A DNA stretch of 64,000 nt from Thiomicrospira sp. ALE5 (GTDB taxonomy: Bacteria > Pseudomonadota > Gammaproteobacteria > Thiomicrospirales > Thiomicrospiraceae), in assembly GCF_900112445.1 (NCBI RefSeq), contig NZ_FOYY01000003.1:372001-436000 (forward strand), given 5' to 3'. Shown one piece after another: positions 36,293 to 47,083 of the stretch (position 1 is the first letter of the stretch; each line of letters opens with the position of its first letter). Made by a program: the position numbers and the translations under genes. Under the pieces are notes generated by a model. That model was not told the DNA's origin and made no database searches. It saw only the letters and a list, made by a program, of their open reading frames with translations.

Positions 36293-37114
36293 ATGACTCA
36301 GACAGCTGGCTCTCTTACCTTGCGTGTTCAACAGATTGTTGAAGCAAAATGGTTTGGTAACTTTATCATTGGGGTCATCCTATTTAATGCGGCGATTTTA
36401 GGCATTCAAACCTCTAAAAGTCTCTCAAATGACGTGATTAATGCCCTCGATTGGTTAGACACCTTGTGTTTATCCATTTTTGTGGTCGAAATCCTGATGA
36501 AACTCTTTGTCTATCGCTTGCAGTTTTTCCGTAACGGTTGGAATAATTTTGACTTTATTATTGTTGGCATCGCATTAATACCAGGTTCTGGCAGCCTAGA
36601 AGTGCTCCGTGCATTACGTATTCTGCGTCTATTGCGTTTAGTCAACGCCGTGCCCAGTATGCGTCGCGTCGTCAGTGGTATGTTACGCGCTATCCCTGGT
36701 GCGGTATCGGTAGCAGGCCTTCTGGCGATTCTGTTCTATATTGGCGCGGTCATGAGTACTAATCTATTTGGTGAGTCCTTCCCTGAGTGGTTTGGTACCA
36801 TGGGTGCGAGTATGTATACGCTCTTTCAGATTATGACGTTTGAATCTTGGTCGATGGGGATTGTCCGCCCCGTGATGGAAGTCTATCCACAATCCTGGTT
36901 ATTCTTTATTCCATTTATTATCGTCACATCTTTTACGGTGCTAAACCTATTTATCGGGATTATCATTGATGCGATGAATGAGGCGAAAGAAGAGGAAACG
37001 CATGCCGAGGAACATAACCGGCAGAATTACGAAAATATTAACTATATTCGTGCGGAGATGGATGAACTTAAACAGCAAATCAAAACGCTGGTTGAAGCCC
37101 AGAATAAAAAATAA
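36293..37114 (+). CDS. Bacterial voltage-gated sodium channel (NaChBac/NavAb type)
   Basis: The 273-residue protein is one six-helix channel domain. The S4 voltage sensor has four arginines at three-residue spacing (R106, R109, R112, R115 in VLRALRILRLLRLV). The selectivity filter is TFESWSM at 182-188, against TLESW in NaChBac and NavAb, with the key Glu184 kept. The cytosolic C-terminus is a long charged coiled coil (about 225-270) that would assemble the tetramer. It should carry sodium across the inner membrane, perhaps for pH or motility control in an alkaline or marine setting (inference). Confidence 0.93.
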   Translation: MTQTAGSLTLRVQQIVEAKWFGNFIIGVILFNAAILGIQTSKSLSNDVINALDWLDTLCLSIFVVEILMKLFVYRLQFFRNGWNNFDFIIVGIALIPGSGSLEVLRALRILRLLRLVNAVPSMRRVVSGMLRAIPGAVSVAGLLAILFYIGAVMSTNLFGESFPEWFGTMGASMYTLFQIMTFESWSMGIVRPVMEVYPQSWLFFIPFIIVTSFTVLNLFIGIIIDAMNEAKEEETHAEEHNRQNYENINYIRAEMDELKQQIKTLVEAQNKK

Positions 37115-37125
37115 TAATTGAAATT

Positions 37126-37151
37126 GAGATCGCCACGCTTCGCTCGCAATG
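37126..37151. repeat. REP-like sequence, left copy
   Basis: GAGATCG...CTTCGCTCGCAATG is one copy of a REP-like sequence that recurs at 38434-38465 (inverted) and 43095-43125. AAATTGAGATCG (37121) is mirrored by CGATCTCAATTT at 38459-38470. The IS110 element appears to start directly after this copy. Confidence 0.65.
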
Positions 37152-37168
37152 CCCGTTAAAGGGAAATG

Positions 37169-38185
37169 TCAACATTTAGCCCACATTTTCCCGATATAGT
37201 TTTCGCTTTTGTGCGACAAGTTATACGCGATTCTTAATATCTTTCGTGCCAATATGAGCAAGCACTCCACATAAGGGCGCCCTTGTTCTCGCAGCTGCTG
37301 ATAATACGCTTTGAACTCTGCATTATTTTGTTTTGCGCCCCAAGCCGCTTGATACAACCGCTTTCTCAAATAAGCATTACCACGCTTGCTCAGTCGCGAA
37401 CGTCCTTGCCAGCTTCCACTTTGTTTGATACCGATATCAAGCCCAACAAAAGCGACCCAAGACTTGACGCTACCGACCCCATCCTGCATAAATACATCCA
37501 GCAATCCCGCTAAGTATGGACTAACACCCGGGATCGATTGGAAGCGTTTTTGCCGTTCTGAGCTCAGGCTTTTATGCATATACTCCGTTAAGCTTTTTTC
37601 ACTCGCTTGCTTCACTTTTGACAGCTCAAAAGCTTGGCGTTTTAAAGTTAATAACCATTCATCTTCAAGCACACCGATCTTGGCCAAGGCTTCTTCATGA
37701 TCGCTGATCGCACTTTTGAGTTGTTGAATCGACTGCTCCATCTGTTTGAGCAATCCAACTTTATGGCGGATTTCAACCCACTTTGCATCCTTATGCCAAC
37801 GTGCTGGTAAGTCACGCTCTGTCAGTGCCATGGTCGCTAAACGATAGGCATCGACCTTATCCGTTTTTGTTTTACGTATGCCGGCTTTGGCATGTTTGCT
37901 CGATAGCAATGGATTGATTAACCGTAAATCCAAATTGTGTTTTGACAACTCAACCGCCATTAACCAATGGTAATGCCCCGTTGATTCCATAATAATCTTG
38001 TGGCAGTAATGATGTTTTACTAGCCATTCAACAAACTCACGGATGGGTTCGGCGTCGTTGTGGATCTCAATTGTTATATCGCTTTGTTCAGTTAAGCAGC
38101 AGATATCTAACTTTGCTTTAGAAACATCAATCCCAATCGCTTTGGCGTGCGCCAATGAGCTAAAAAATTTTGATTTCAGTGACAT
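37169..38185 (-). CDS. IS110-family transposase
   Basis: The 338-residue recombinase has an N-terminal RuvC-like DEDD domain (Asp20 in AIGIDVSKAKLD, Glu67 in IMESTGHYH, Asp109/Asp112 in KTDKVDAYRLA). The C-terminal Transposase_20 domain has SIPGVSPYLAGLL and the catalytic-serine region GSWQGRSRLSKRGN. No frame break is seen, so it may be active. The long upstream non-coding part suggests IS110-group rather than IS1111-group layout. Confidence 0.95.
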   Translation of the reverse strand: MSLKSKFFSSLAHAKAIGIDVSKAKLDICCLTEQSDITIEIHNDAEPIREFVEWLVKHHYCHKIIMESTGHYHWLMAVELSKHNLDLRLINPLLSSKHAKAGIRKTKTDKVDAYRLATMALTERDLPARWHKDAKWVEIRHKVGLLKQMEQSIQQLKSAISDHEEALAKIGVLEDEWLLTLKRQAFELSKVKQASEKSLTEYMHKSLSSERQKRFQSIPGVSPYLAGLLDVFMQDGVGSVKSWVAFVGLDIGIKQSGSWQGRSRLSKRGNAYLRKRLYQAAWGAKQNNAEFKAYYQQLREQGRPYVECLLILARKILRIAYNLSHKSENYIGKMWAKC

Positions 38186-38400
38186 AGTAGTATACCTTTA
38201 TTGCGTTGGAGTGCTGGTTCCCTTACCTTGTCATATCCGTTAAAGAGGCTTTGACCTCACCCGTTTAAAGAGGTTTAGGGCGCCGGAGTGAGGAGAGACT
38301 TTCGCATCGCGAGTGGCTCTGAGCCATTGACAACTTAGTCTCTCCTCCTCACTCCAGCATACTCATTTAAGGCATATCTTTTCTAGTGTTTCCTTTATAT
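38186..38400 (-). ncRNA. Candidate bridge RNA region of the IS110 element
   Basis: The roughly 215-bp stretch upstream of the transposase holds a strong imperfect stem: GGAGTGAGGAG-AGACT faces AGTCTCTCCTCCTCACTCC (38285 to about 38356) with a 3-nt bulge, enclosing small hairpins TGGCT/AGCCA and TCGC/GCGA. Between stem and gene lie two near-identical strings, CCGTTAAAGAGG (38237-38248) and CCGTTTAAAGAGG (38261-38273). IS110-group elements encode their guide (bridge) RNA here. I infer function from family and structure; no loop-target match was computed. Confidence 0.55.
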
Positions 38401-38433
38401 GACTGGAATGACACCTTGTAAGACTTTAGTGAC

Positions 38434-38465
38434 GTCATCGCGAGGCCGTAGGCCGAAGCGATCTC
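38434..38465. repeat. REP-like sequence, right copy
   Basis: GTCATCGCGAGGCC...GAAGCGATCTC is an inverted partner of the copy at 37126. Without the IS, the two copies form a long imperfect palindrome between the sodium channel gene and the ybiT-like gene, which converge there. Confidence 0.65.
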
Positions 38466-38483
38466 AATTTAAAACCAACTCTA

Positions 38484-40076
38484 TTAAACCCAGCCCTTGT
38501 GAGCAAGATAAGCTTCATAATTATCATTAAAGTCTTCAATGCCATCAGCAGACATCGCCCACAAACGCTTGGCAAGTGAGGAAACGAACTCGCGATCATG
38601 GCTAACAAAAATCACTGTACCGGGATACTCTTCTAATGCCATATTGAGCGACTCGATCGACTCCATATCCATGTGGTTGGTCGGCTCGTCCATTAACAAC
38701 ACATTGGGTTTTTCCATCATCAGCTTACCAAAGAGCATCCGCCCTTTTTCACCACCCGATAACACCTTAACCGACTTATCAATGTCTTTTTGCGAGAATA
38801 GCATCCGACCCAATATAGCGCGCACGGCTTGTTCGTCATCGGTCGGCTTTTTCCATTGGCTCATCCAATCAAAGAGGCTCATATCAATTGCAAACTCATG
38901 GGCATGGTCTTGCGCATAATAGCCAATACTGGCATTTTCCGCCCACTTAACCTGACCTGCATCTAATTCAATATCGCCAACCAGTGCGCGTAACAAGGTG
39001 GTTTTACCTATCCCGTTCGGGCCGATAATCGCAATCTTCTCACCGGCCTCAACCAACGCACTAAAACGCTTAAACACCGGCGCTTTGTCAAAGGTTTTGC
39101 TGATGTTTTCTGCTTCTACAGCTAAACGGAATAATTTTTTCTCTTGTTCAAAACGAATAAACGGATTCATACGGCTAGAAGGTTTAACTTCGGCCAGTTC
39201 GATTTTATCAATCTGCTTGGCGCGCGAAGTTGCTTGCTTGGCTTTGGAGGCATTCGCCGAGAACCGACTCACAAAGGTTTTTAGCTCGGCAATTTGGGCT
39301 TTCTTCTTGGCATTATCAGACAGCAATTGCTCACGTGCCTGGGTCGAGGCCAACATGTATTCGTCATAATTGCCCGGGTAAATCCGAATTTCACCATAAT
39401 CGACATCGGCCATATGAGTACACACACTATTTAAAAAATGACGATCATGGGAAATAATAATCATCGTACTGTTACGGGCATTTAAGATGTTTTCTAGCCA
39501 GCGAATGGTGTTGATATCCAGGTTGTTGGTCGGCTCGTCCAGCAACAAAATATCGGGATTAGAAAAAAGTGCCTGCGCTAATAACACGCGCAATTTCCAG
39601 CCGGGAGCGACTTCGGACATCGGGCCATAATGCATTTCGACCGGAATTTCCAAACCCAACAACAACTCACCGGCACGGGCATCGGCGGTGTAGCCGTCCA
39701 TTTCGCCAAAGGCGACTTCTAGCTCAGCCACTTTCAAACCGTCTTCTTCCGACATCTCAGCTAGACCATAAATGCGGTCACGTTCTTTCTTGATCTCCCA
39801 AAGTTCCGCGTGCCCCATAATCACGGTATCGATGACGCTAAAACTTTCATAAGCGAATTGATCCTGACGCAGTTTACCCAGACGTTCGTTCGGGTCGAGC
39901 ATCACTTGACCAGCGGTGGGTTCAAGATCGCCACCGAGGATTTTCATAAAAGTCGATTTGCCGCAGCCGTTGGCGCCGATTAAACCGTAACGGTTACCGC
40001 CGCCGAACTTGATCGAGATGTTTTCAAAAAGCGGCTTTTCGCCAAACTGCATGGTGATATTCGCGGTAGAGATCAA
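38484..40076 (-). CDS. ybiT: ABC-F family ATPase YbiT
   Basis: The 530-residue protein has two ABC domains in one chain and no membrane segment. Walker A motifs are GANGCGKST and GPNGIGKTT, and both LSGGEKGRM-type and LLLDEPTNN-type motifs are present. It matches E. coli YbiT over its whole length, including the arm and linker region ([20 protein letters not shown]). ABC-F proteins bind the ribosomal E-site region and influence translation elongation. The C-terminus has no extension. Confidence 0.95.
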   Translation of the reverse strand: MISTANITMQFGEKPLFENISIKFGGGNRYGLIGANGCGKSTFMKILGGDLEPTAGQVMLDPNERLGKLRQDQFAYESFSVIDTVIMGHAELWEIKKERDRIYGLAEMSEEDGLKVAELEVAFGEMDGYTADARAGELLLGLEIPVEMHYGPMSEVAPGWKLRVLLAQALFSNPDILLLDEPTNNLDINTIRWLENILNARNSTMIIISHDRHFLNSVCTHMADVDYGEIRIYPGNYDEYMLASTQAREQLLSDNAKKKAQIAELKTFVSRFSANASKAKQATSRAKQIDKIELAEVKPSSRMNPFIRFEQEKKLFRLAVEAENISKTFDKAPVFKRFSALVEAGEKIAIIGPNGIGKTTLLRALVGDIELDAGQVKWAENASIGYYAQDHAHEFAIDMSLFDWMSQWKKPTDDEQAVRAILGRMLFSQKDIDKSVKVLSGGEKGRMLFGKLMMEKPNVLLMDEPTNHMDMESIESLNMALEEYPGTVIFVSHDREFVSSLAKRLWAMSADGIEDFNDNYEAYLAHKGWV

Positions 40077-40181
40077 AACACTGTTCCTGTTAAATCAAAA
40101 ATAAACGCGCATTCTACTCTTTTTAAGCACCCAGTGCGAACCCGCGCATCATTACATACTAAACAACAGGCTAAAAAGACG

Positions 40182-40610
40182 CTAAAAAGGTTTTAGTACC
40201 ACCATCACCAATAGACCGAAGGTCAAAAATAACGGGATTTCGTTAGCCCAGCGATAATAGATACCCGAATGGTCTAAATGCCCTGCCTGCATTTCCAGCA
40301 CCCTTTTGCGCGCCCAAAAATGATAGGCAATTAATAAAGCCACCAATAACAATTTGACATGCAACCATCCGCCACTAAAACCAAACCCTAGCCACAACCA
40401 CACTCCCGTAATAACCGTTAACACCATCATAATGGTCATAAAATTCCACAGCTTACGGCCCATAATAGCCAAACGTGTCACTTGCTGGCCAGCCACCTGA
40501 CCATCGACAAAGTGCACAAAAATTCGTGGTAAATAAAAAATACCTGCCATCCATGACATCATAAATAATAAATGAAACACTTTTAACCATAAATACCCGC
40601 TGTCCCACAT
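40182..40610 (-). CDS. hemJ: HemJ-like protoporphyrinogen IX oxidase
   Basis: The 142-residue membrane protein has four hydrophobic helices and HemJ landmarks: LKVFHLLFMMSWMAGIFYLPRIF near the N-terminus with a conserved His and Arg, WLHVKLLL in the middle, and NEIPLFLTFGLLVMVVLKPF at the end. HemJ oxidises protoporphyrinogen in heme synthesis in many proteobacteria lacking HemG/HemY. The ATG at 40610 has AGGA upstream. The CopD family is related, so some doubt remains. Confidence 0.8.
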   Translation of the reverse strand: MWDSGYLWLKVFHLLFMMSWMAGIFYLPRIFVHFVDGQVAGQQVTRLAIMGRKLWNFMTIMMVLTVITGVWLWLGFGFSGGWLHVKLLLVALLIAYHFWARKRVLEMQAGHLDHSGIYYRWANEIPLFLTFGLLVMVVLKPF

Positions 40611-40688
40611 ACGCGATCCTTTTTGATAATTCACCCATAAAGGGTTATGATAAAAAGTTATATTTTAGCCTAAAACCAAAGGAACCCC

Positions 40689-41168
40689 ATGAAAGTTGCT
40701 GCTGACCATGTTGTACAAATTGAATACACCTTGACCAATGCCGAAGGCGACGTGTTAGACCAGTCTAATGGTCAACCGCTTGCCTATCTGCATGGTCACC
40801 ATAATTTAATTCCCGGCCTAGAAGCTGAATTGGCCGATAAGGAGGTGGGGGCTAAATTTAACGCCACCATTGCTGCTGCAGAGGCTTATGGCGAAATCGA
40901 ACCCATGCTGATTCAACAAGTGCCACGTGATTTGTTTGAAGGCGTCGATAATATTGAAGTGGGGATGCGTTTTGAAGCGCAATCTGACCAAGGTATGCAG
41001 TCGGTAGTGATCAAAGCCATTGACGGCGACATGATCATGGTTGATGCCAACCACCCGCTGGCGGGCCAAGATCTCACTTTTGATATTGAAATCATGAACA
41101 TTCGCACCGCCACTGCTGAAGAATTAGATCATGGGCATGCACACGGTGATGGCGGCGTACAACACTAA
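40689..41168 (+). CDS. slyD: FKBP-type peptidyl-prolyl isomerase, SlyD family
   Basis: The 159-residue protein has the SlyD layout: a FKBP half (VQIEYTLTNAEGDVLDQS), an inserted-in-flap chaperone domain (about 70-125), and a return to FKBP strands (FDIEIMNIRTAT). It ends with a short HGHAHGDGGVQH tail that could bind nickel or other metals, much shorter than in E. coli SlyD. It would act in the cytosol as a foldase and metal chaperone. Confidence 0.9.
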   Translation: MKVAADHVVQIEYTLTNAEGDVLDQSNGQPLAYLHGHHNLIPGLEAELADKEVGAKFNATIAAAEAYGEIEPMLIQQVPRDLFEGVDNIEVGMRFEAQSDQGMQSVVIKAIDGDMIMVDANHPLAGQDLTFDIEIMNIRTATAEELDHGHAHGDGGVQH

Positions 41169-41188
41169 TCTTTAATGGAGTTTGTCCC

Positions 41189-42271
41189 ATGCGTCTGCGT
41201 AATATGCGTTTAAGTCTTGCTGCGGCAGGACTGATAGGATTAACCGGTCTGGTTGGCCTTAACCCACTTACAATCAGTGAGAGTCAAGCCTGCACCCGCG
41301 TGGTCTATCAAGGCCCCGATAACACCATTATTACCGGGCGCACGATGGACTTCTCCATTGACATCCCGGCCAATCTTTGGGCCTTTCCTCGCGGTATGAC
41401 ACGACACGGCGAAGTGGGGCCTAATTCTATCTCTTGGACATCACGCTATGGCAGTATTGCCGCGAGCTCTTGGGATATTGCCACACCGGATGGCATGAAT
41501 GAAAAAGGGTTAGTGGCTAATCTGCTCTGGCTAGTTGATTCAGAATACCCAGTATTTAACCCTAAAGGTGATAAGCCCGGCTTAACGATTGCAGCTTGGG
41601 CACAGTATGCACTGGATAACTTTGCTACCGTGGCTGAAGCGGTCACTGAACTCGGCAAAGAAGAGTTTGTTATTGTGACCGATTTTATTCCCGGCACTGA
41701 CAAATTCACTACGGTACATTTATCCTTGTCGGACGCCACAGGCGACAGCGCCATTTTTGAATATGTGGGCGGCGAGTTAGTGATTCATCATGATCGCACT
41801 TATCAAGTCATGACCAATGATCCGGTATATGAACAGCAGCTCGCTATTCAAGGCTACTGGGACACTATTCCGGGTACGATTATGCTGCCGGGCTCTAACC
41901 GTGCGGCTGATCGTTTTGTACGTGCCGCTTACTACATCAACGCGATTCCTCAAACGACCGATACGCAAACAGCCATCGCCAGTGTATTTAGTGTTATTCG
42001 CAATGTATCCGTACCCTATGGTATTTCCACACCCAATCAGCCTCATATTTCTAACACCCGTTGGCGCTCCGTTTCCGACCAACGCAACAAAGTCTATTAC
42101 TTTGAAAACGTGCTTACTCCTTCGGTGTTATGGGTAGATTTAAAACAAATGGATTTAAGTGAGGGCGCGCCAGTTAAAAAGCTAACGCTGGATCACGGCC
42201 CCTTTGTAAGTGGTAAAGCTAACGACTTGTTTGAAGAAACCGAGCCTTTTAAGTTCCAAGGGCTTGATTAG
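41189..42271 (+). CDS. Linear amide C-N hydrolase (choloylglycine hydrolase/penicillin V acylase family)
   Basis: The 360-residue protein has a signal peptide (about 1-34) whose cleavage site lies right before a cysteine (SESQA then CTRVVYQG). In this Ntn-hydrolase family the exposed N-terminal Cys is the nucleophile, and the Arg and the GRTMDF motif near residue 55 support activity. It should act in the periplasm on N-acyl amide substrates, possibly acyl-homoserine lactones (inference). It converges on rfbD with two bases between stops. Confidence 0.88.
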   Translation: MRLRNMRLSLAAAGLIGLTGLVGLNPLTISESQACTRVVYQGPDNTIITGRTMDFSIDIPANLWAFPRGMTRHGEVGPNSISWTSRYGSIAASSWDIATPDGMNEKGLVANLLWLVDSEYPVFNPKGDKPGLTIAAWAQYALDNFATVAEAVTELGKEEFVIVTDFIPGTDKFTTVHLSLSDATGDSAIFEYVGGELVIHHDRTYQVMTNDPVYEQQLAIQGYWDTIPGTIMLPGSNRAADRFVRAAYYINAIPQTTDTQTAIASVFSVIRNVSVPYGISTPNQPHISNTRWRSVSDQRNKVYYFENVLTPSVLWVDLKQMDLSEGAPVKKLTLDHGPFVSGKANDLFEETEPFKFQGLD

Positions 42272-42273
42272 CC

Positions 42274-43239
42274 CTATTTCTTTTTTAACTCGTTTAAGCA
42301 AACAGATAATGCCTCTCGCCAGGATGGAATGTTCAAGCTAAAATCAGCTTTGATTTTAGCATTACTCATTGAACTGTCATTCGGACGCCTTGCTGCAGTT
42401 GGGTAGTCTTTAGTTGTAACCGGGTTGACATGGCAATTAACCCCACCTATCTCAAAGATAGTAGTAGCAAAGTTATACCAAGAGCAAACGCCCTCGTCAC
42501 AGTAATGATAAATTGACATATCGGACACAGTCTTCACCTTGTTCGCTACAACACATTGGCGACCCGCAATAGCAGCCATGATAGCCTTGGCTAAATTAGA
42601 AGCATAAGTGGGACTGCCAAATTGATCGCAAACAACATTTAGGCTATTGCCTTCTGCACCGCGGCGTAGCATGGTTTTTACAAAGTTATTGCCGAACTCC
42701 GAATAGAGCCAACTAGTACGAATAATTACGCCCTTAGCATTAACACTCAAGCAGGCCTGCTCAGCTTTAAGCTTGGTTGCGCCATAAATGCCTAGTGGTG
42801 CAACCGGATCTGTTTCGATATAAGGACGATGCTGCTGTCCATCAAATACATAATCTGTACTGATGTGAATCAGAACACTATCGTTTGTCTTGGCCGTTTC
42901 AGCCAATTGTTTAACCGCAAGATGGTTAATTTGATCAGCGAGTTCAGGTTCGGACTCGGCATTGTCGACCGCCGTGTAAGCCGCGCAGTTGATTATGAAA
43001 TCGAATCGTTTGTCTGCAAAAAAACTGGGGATTGAATGCGGATGAGCGAAATCGAGAGTCTCCCGACCCACAAAAGTGAAGTCATAGACGGTTTGAGAGA
43101 TTGCTTCGCTTCGCTCGCAATGACATGAGTCTGGCTTGTTATAGCTTCGTTTGACCCATTTTTGAAGTGCTTGCCCCAACTGACTCGTTTTACCAATAAC
43201 TAAGACACGTTTAGTCAAACAAACCACCCATCGCATCAA
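42274..43239 (-). CDS. rfbD: dTDP-4-dehydrorhamnose reductase with a REP-derived insert
   Basis: The 321-residue (maximal) NADPH-dependent reductase makes dTDP-L-rhamnose. Family marks are VLVIGKTSQLG (Rossmann), HISTDYVFDG, YGATKLKAEQ with the catalytic Tyr-x3-Lys, and RTSWLYSEFGNNFVKTM. Between the first Rossmann helix and VGRETLDFAHP lies an extra segment, SCHCERSEAISQ, encoded by the REP-like sequence at 43095-43125. The start is ambiguous: ATG 43239, GTG 43227 and TTG 43218 all lie in the rfbC end. Confidence 0.9.
   Translation of the reverse strand: MMRWVVCLTKRVLVIGKTSQLGQALQKWVKRSYNKPDSCHCERSEAISQTVYDFTFVGRETLDFAHPHSIPSFFADKRFDFIINCAAYTAVDNAESEPELADQINHLAVKQLAETAKTNDSVLIHISTDYVFDGQQHRPYIETDPVAPLGIYGATKLKAEQACLSVNAKGVIIRTSWLYSEFGNNFVKTMLRRGAEGNSLNVVCDQFGSPTYASNLAKAIMAAIAGRQCVVANKVKTVSDMSIYHYCDEGVCSWYNFATTIFEIGGVNCHVNPVTTKDYPTAARRPNDSSMSNAKIKADFSLNIPSWREALSVCLNELKKK
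43095..43125. repeat. REP-like sequence inside rfbD
   Basis: GAGATTGCTTCGCTTCGCTCGCAATGACA matches the REP-like copy at 37126 and adds about 12 codons in frame. The reductase stays open, so the insert is probably tolerated in a surface loop. Confidence 0.7.
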
Positions 43240-43777
43240 GCTCGGCTAAAGTCGGATGTTGCTGATCTTTGGCCGATAGCAAATAGGAGCAAGCTAATTT
43301 GGGCCAGTTTATGGCTAAACACGGATCGTCATAGGCCAAGCCGGCATCGGCTTCAGGGTGATAATAACCATCCACCTGATAAAACACTTTGGCCGCTCCA
43401 CTTAATACTAAATAGCCATGCGCCAGGCCTGGTGGTATATAGAGGGTTTGTGGTTGGTCAGCAGTGAGTCTGAGCGCAAGATGTTGGCCAAAGGTTTGAC
43501 TTGAGCGGCGCAAATCAACCATGACATCAAAAATTTCACCCTCTAATACCTGCAACAACTTGGCTTGTGCATAAGGCGCACGTTGAAAATGCAAGCCACG
43601 CAACGCGCCCTGTTTAGAACTGACAAGATTATGCTGACAAAAATCCACCTTCTGTCCAAGCGCCTCGGTTAACCAGGCCTGGCGAAATGTTTCACAGAAA
43701 TCACCACGCTCGTCTGAATGCTTTAGCGCGTCAAACAATAAAATATCAGCAATATTGAAGGTTTGAGGGCTTGTCAT
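43211..43777 (-). CDS. rfbC: dTDP-4-dehydrorhamnose 3,5-epimerase
   Basis: The 188-residue cupin enzyme acts before RfbD in dTDP-rhamnose synthesis. The family region LRGLHFQ with its catalytic His is near residue 65, and IPPGLAHGYLVLS near 115. The stop overlaps the rfbD start region. No rfbA or rfbB lies next to it, so the other two steps are encoded elsewhere. Confidence 0.95.
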   Translation of the reverse strand: MTSPQTFNIADILLFDALKHSDERGDFCETFRQAWLTEALGQKVDFCQHNLVSSKQGALRGLHFQRAPYAQAKLLQVLEGEIFDVMVDLRRSSQTFGQHLALRLTADQPQTLYIPPGLAHGYLVLSGAAKVFYQVDGYYHPEADAGLAYDDPCLAINWPKLACSYLLSAKDQQHPTLAELDAMGGLFD

Positions 43778-43841
43778 GGCAAAGAGTTTCCCAATATTGA
43801 TTGGTTGGGCTTTAATAATGGAGCGAAGTTTAGGATATAAA

Positions 43842-43868
43842 AAAACCCGAACTATGTCGGGTTTTTTA
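43842..43868. terminator. Bidirectional terminator between tRNA-Ser and rfbC
   Basis: AACCCGA and TCGGGTT pair around ACTATG, with an A-run on the left and a T-run on the right. On the minus strand it ends the tRNA-Ser transcript. Confidence 0.88.
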
Positions 43869-43875
43869 AGAATAA

Positions 43876-43966
43876 TGGCGGTGGACTAGGGATTCGAACC
43901 CCAGGTAGGCTATTAACCTACAACGGTTTTCAAGACCGCCGCCTTAAACCACTCAGCCAGTCCACC
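43876..43966 (-). tRNA. tRNA-Ser(TGA)
   Basis: 91-nt class II tRNA with acceptor GGTGGAC/GTCCACC, anticodon TGA in TCTTGAAAAC, long variable arm, and encoded CCA. It lies directly downstream of serS, whose product charges it. Confidence 0.96.
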
Positions 43967-43982
43967 TTTGTTATGTGGGCGT

Positions 43983-44010
43983 ATTATAGAGCAAAAAAAT
44001 GACTTTGCAA
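43983..44010 (-). promoter_or_regulatory. Promoter of tRNA-Ser
   Basis: On the minus strand TTGCAA (44010-44005) and TATAAT (43988-43983) are 16 bp apart, followed by a GC-rich ACGCCC discriminator. It lies inside the serS-tRNA gap, so the tRNA has its own promoter. Confidence 0.8.
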
Positions 44011-44036
44011 CACCCGTCCGCTTTTTTTGCGAGTTT

Positions 44037-45737
<1,701 letters not shown>

Positions 45738-45738
<1 letters not shown>

Positions 45739-47081
45739 TACTCCCCCCTATCACACCGTCGCTGTATTGGCGATTGTCGATTTAATTCTGCTAACTCTGC
45801 CATTTTGGCGTTGATTTTAATTTCTAAGCCACGTTCTACCGGTTGATAAAACGCTTGCTCTGACATGGCATCCGGAAAGTAGCACTCACCAGCGGCAAAA
45901 GCATCTGTTTCATCATGGGCATAGCGATAACCTTCGCCATAGTCCAACTGCTTCATGAGTTCGGTTGGCGCATTTCGTAAGTGCTTGGGCACGGGCAGAT
46001 GCCCAGTGTCTCTAGCACAGCTTAATGCTTGTTTATAGGCCACATAGACCGCGTTGGATTTGGGCGCAACCGCTAAATACGCCGCTGCTTGTGCCAGTGC
46101 TAAGTCCCCTTCTGGCGAACCTAATCGTTCATAGGCCTGCGCGGCATCAATCGCCGTCGCTAGCGCACGTGGATCGGCATTGCCTATTTCTTCTGATGCC
46201 ATGCGAATTAACCGCCGTGCCAAATAACGGGGGTCAGCCCCACCAGCTAGCATACGCGTCAGCCAGTACAAAGCAGCTTGCGGGTCAGAGCCGCGTACCG
46301 ATTTATGCAGTGCCGATATTTGATCATAAAAGGCATCACCTTGCTTATCAAATCCTGCTAAACCACGCGCTATTACTTTGCGACAAATATCAGCCTTAAT
46401 CACCAGGCCTGCTGGCGAATCTACTGCAAAATCAATTACTTGCTCTAAGCTATTCAATAAACGCCGCGCATCACCATCAGCAGCATTTAGCAGCCAGGTT
46501 TGAGCGTCATCTTCAAGTAGAATGTTTTGGCCCAACTCGGTAGCCAATACAGCAACAGCCCGTTCAAGCAAGGGGTGTAAATCGACCTGTGTCAGCGCTT
46601 CTAGCACATAAACACGTGCCCGTGATAACAAAGCGCGATTTAATTCAAATGACGGATTTTCGGTGGTGGCGCCAATAAAAATAATCGTGCCATCTTCTAC
46701 ATAAGGCAAAAACGCATCTTGTTGCGCCTTGTTAAAACGATGAACTTCATCGACAAACAATAGCGCCGATTGGCCGGTCAGCTCTCGCTCAGCTTGCGCC
46801 TGCTCCACCGCTTTGCGGACTTCTTTAACCCCATCCAATACCGCTGACAAAGCCAAAAATAGTCGTTGCGATTGCTGAGCAATCAAACGCGCCAATGATG
46901 TTTTACCCGTTCCCGGCGGCCCCCAAAAAATCATTGAATGCAAATGCTGTTGCGCTAAAGCACGTTCGATAGCGCGACCCGGTGCCACTAAGTGCGTTTG
47001 CCCGACAAAGTCAGCTAAACGCTGAGGACGTAGCCGTTCAGCAAGCGGTTGATAAGCAGGCCTGCTTGCAAACAGCGACAC
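45738..47081 (-). CDS. rarA: Replication-associated recombination protein A
   Basis: The 447-residue AAA+ protein of the clamp-loader group has Walker A GPPGTGKTSLARL near residue 55 and DEVHRFNKAQQDAFLP as Walker B/sensor region, with a C-terminal tetramerisation domain (ARYLAR-like RRLIRMASEEIGNADPRAL). It acts at stalled forks. The lolA-rarA-serS order is widely conserved in gammaproteobacteria. It begins two bases after the lolA stop. Confidence 0.96.
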
Positions 47082-47083
47082 GC

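Larger units (their letters stand above)
37152..38410 (-). mobile_element. IS110-family insertion sequence
   Basis: The element contains one complete transposase gene and a long non-coding region upstream of it. Joining 37151 to 38411 would restore CGCTCGCAATGACA, the REP form seen at 43112-43125. AATG is shared at both junctions, so the exact ends are uncertain by a few bases. Such elements have no terminal inverted repeats and use a bridge RNA. Confidence 0.65.

Noticed and set aside
43095-43125. Frameshift or pseudogene in rfbD
   Set aside because: The extra segment is in frame and all catalytic motifs follow intact, so it is an insertion and not a break.
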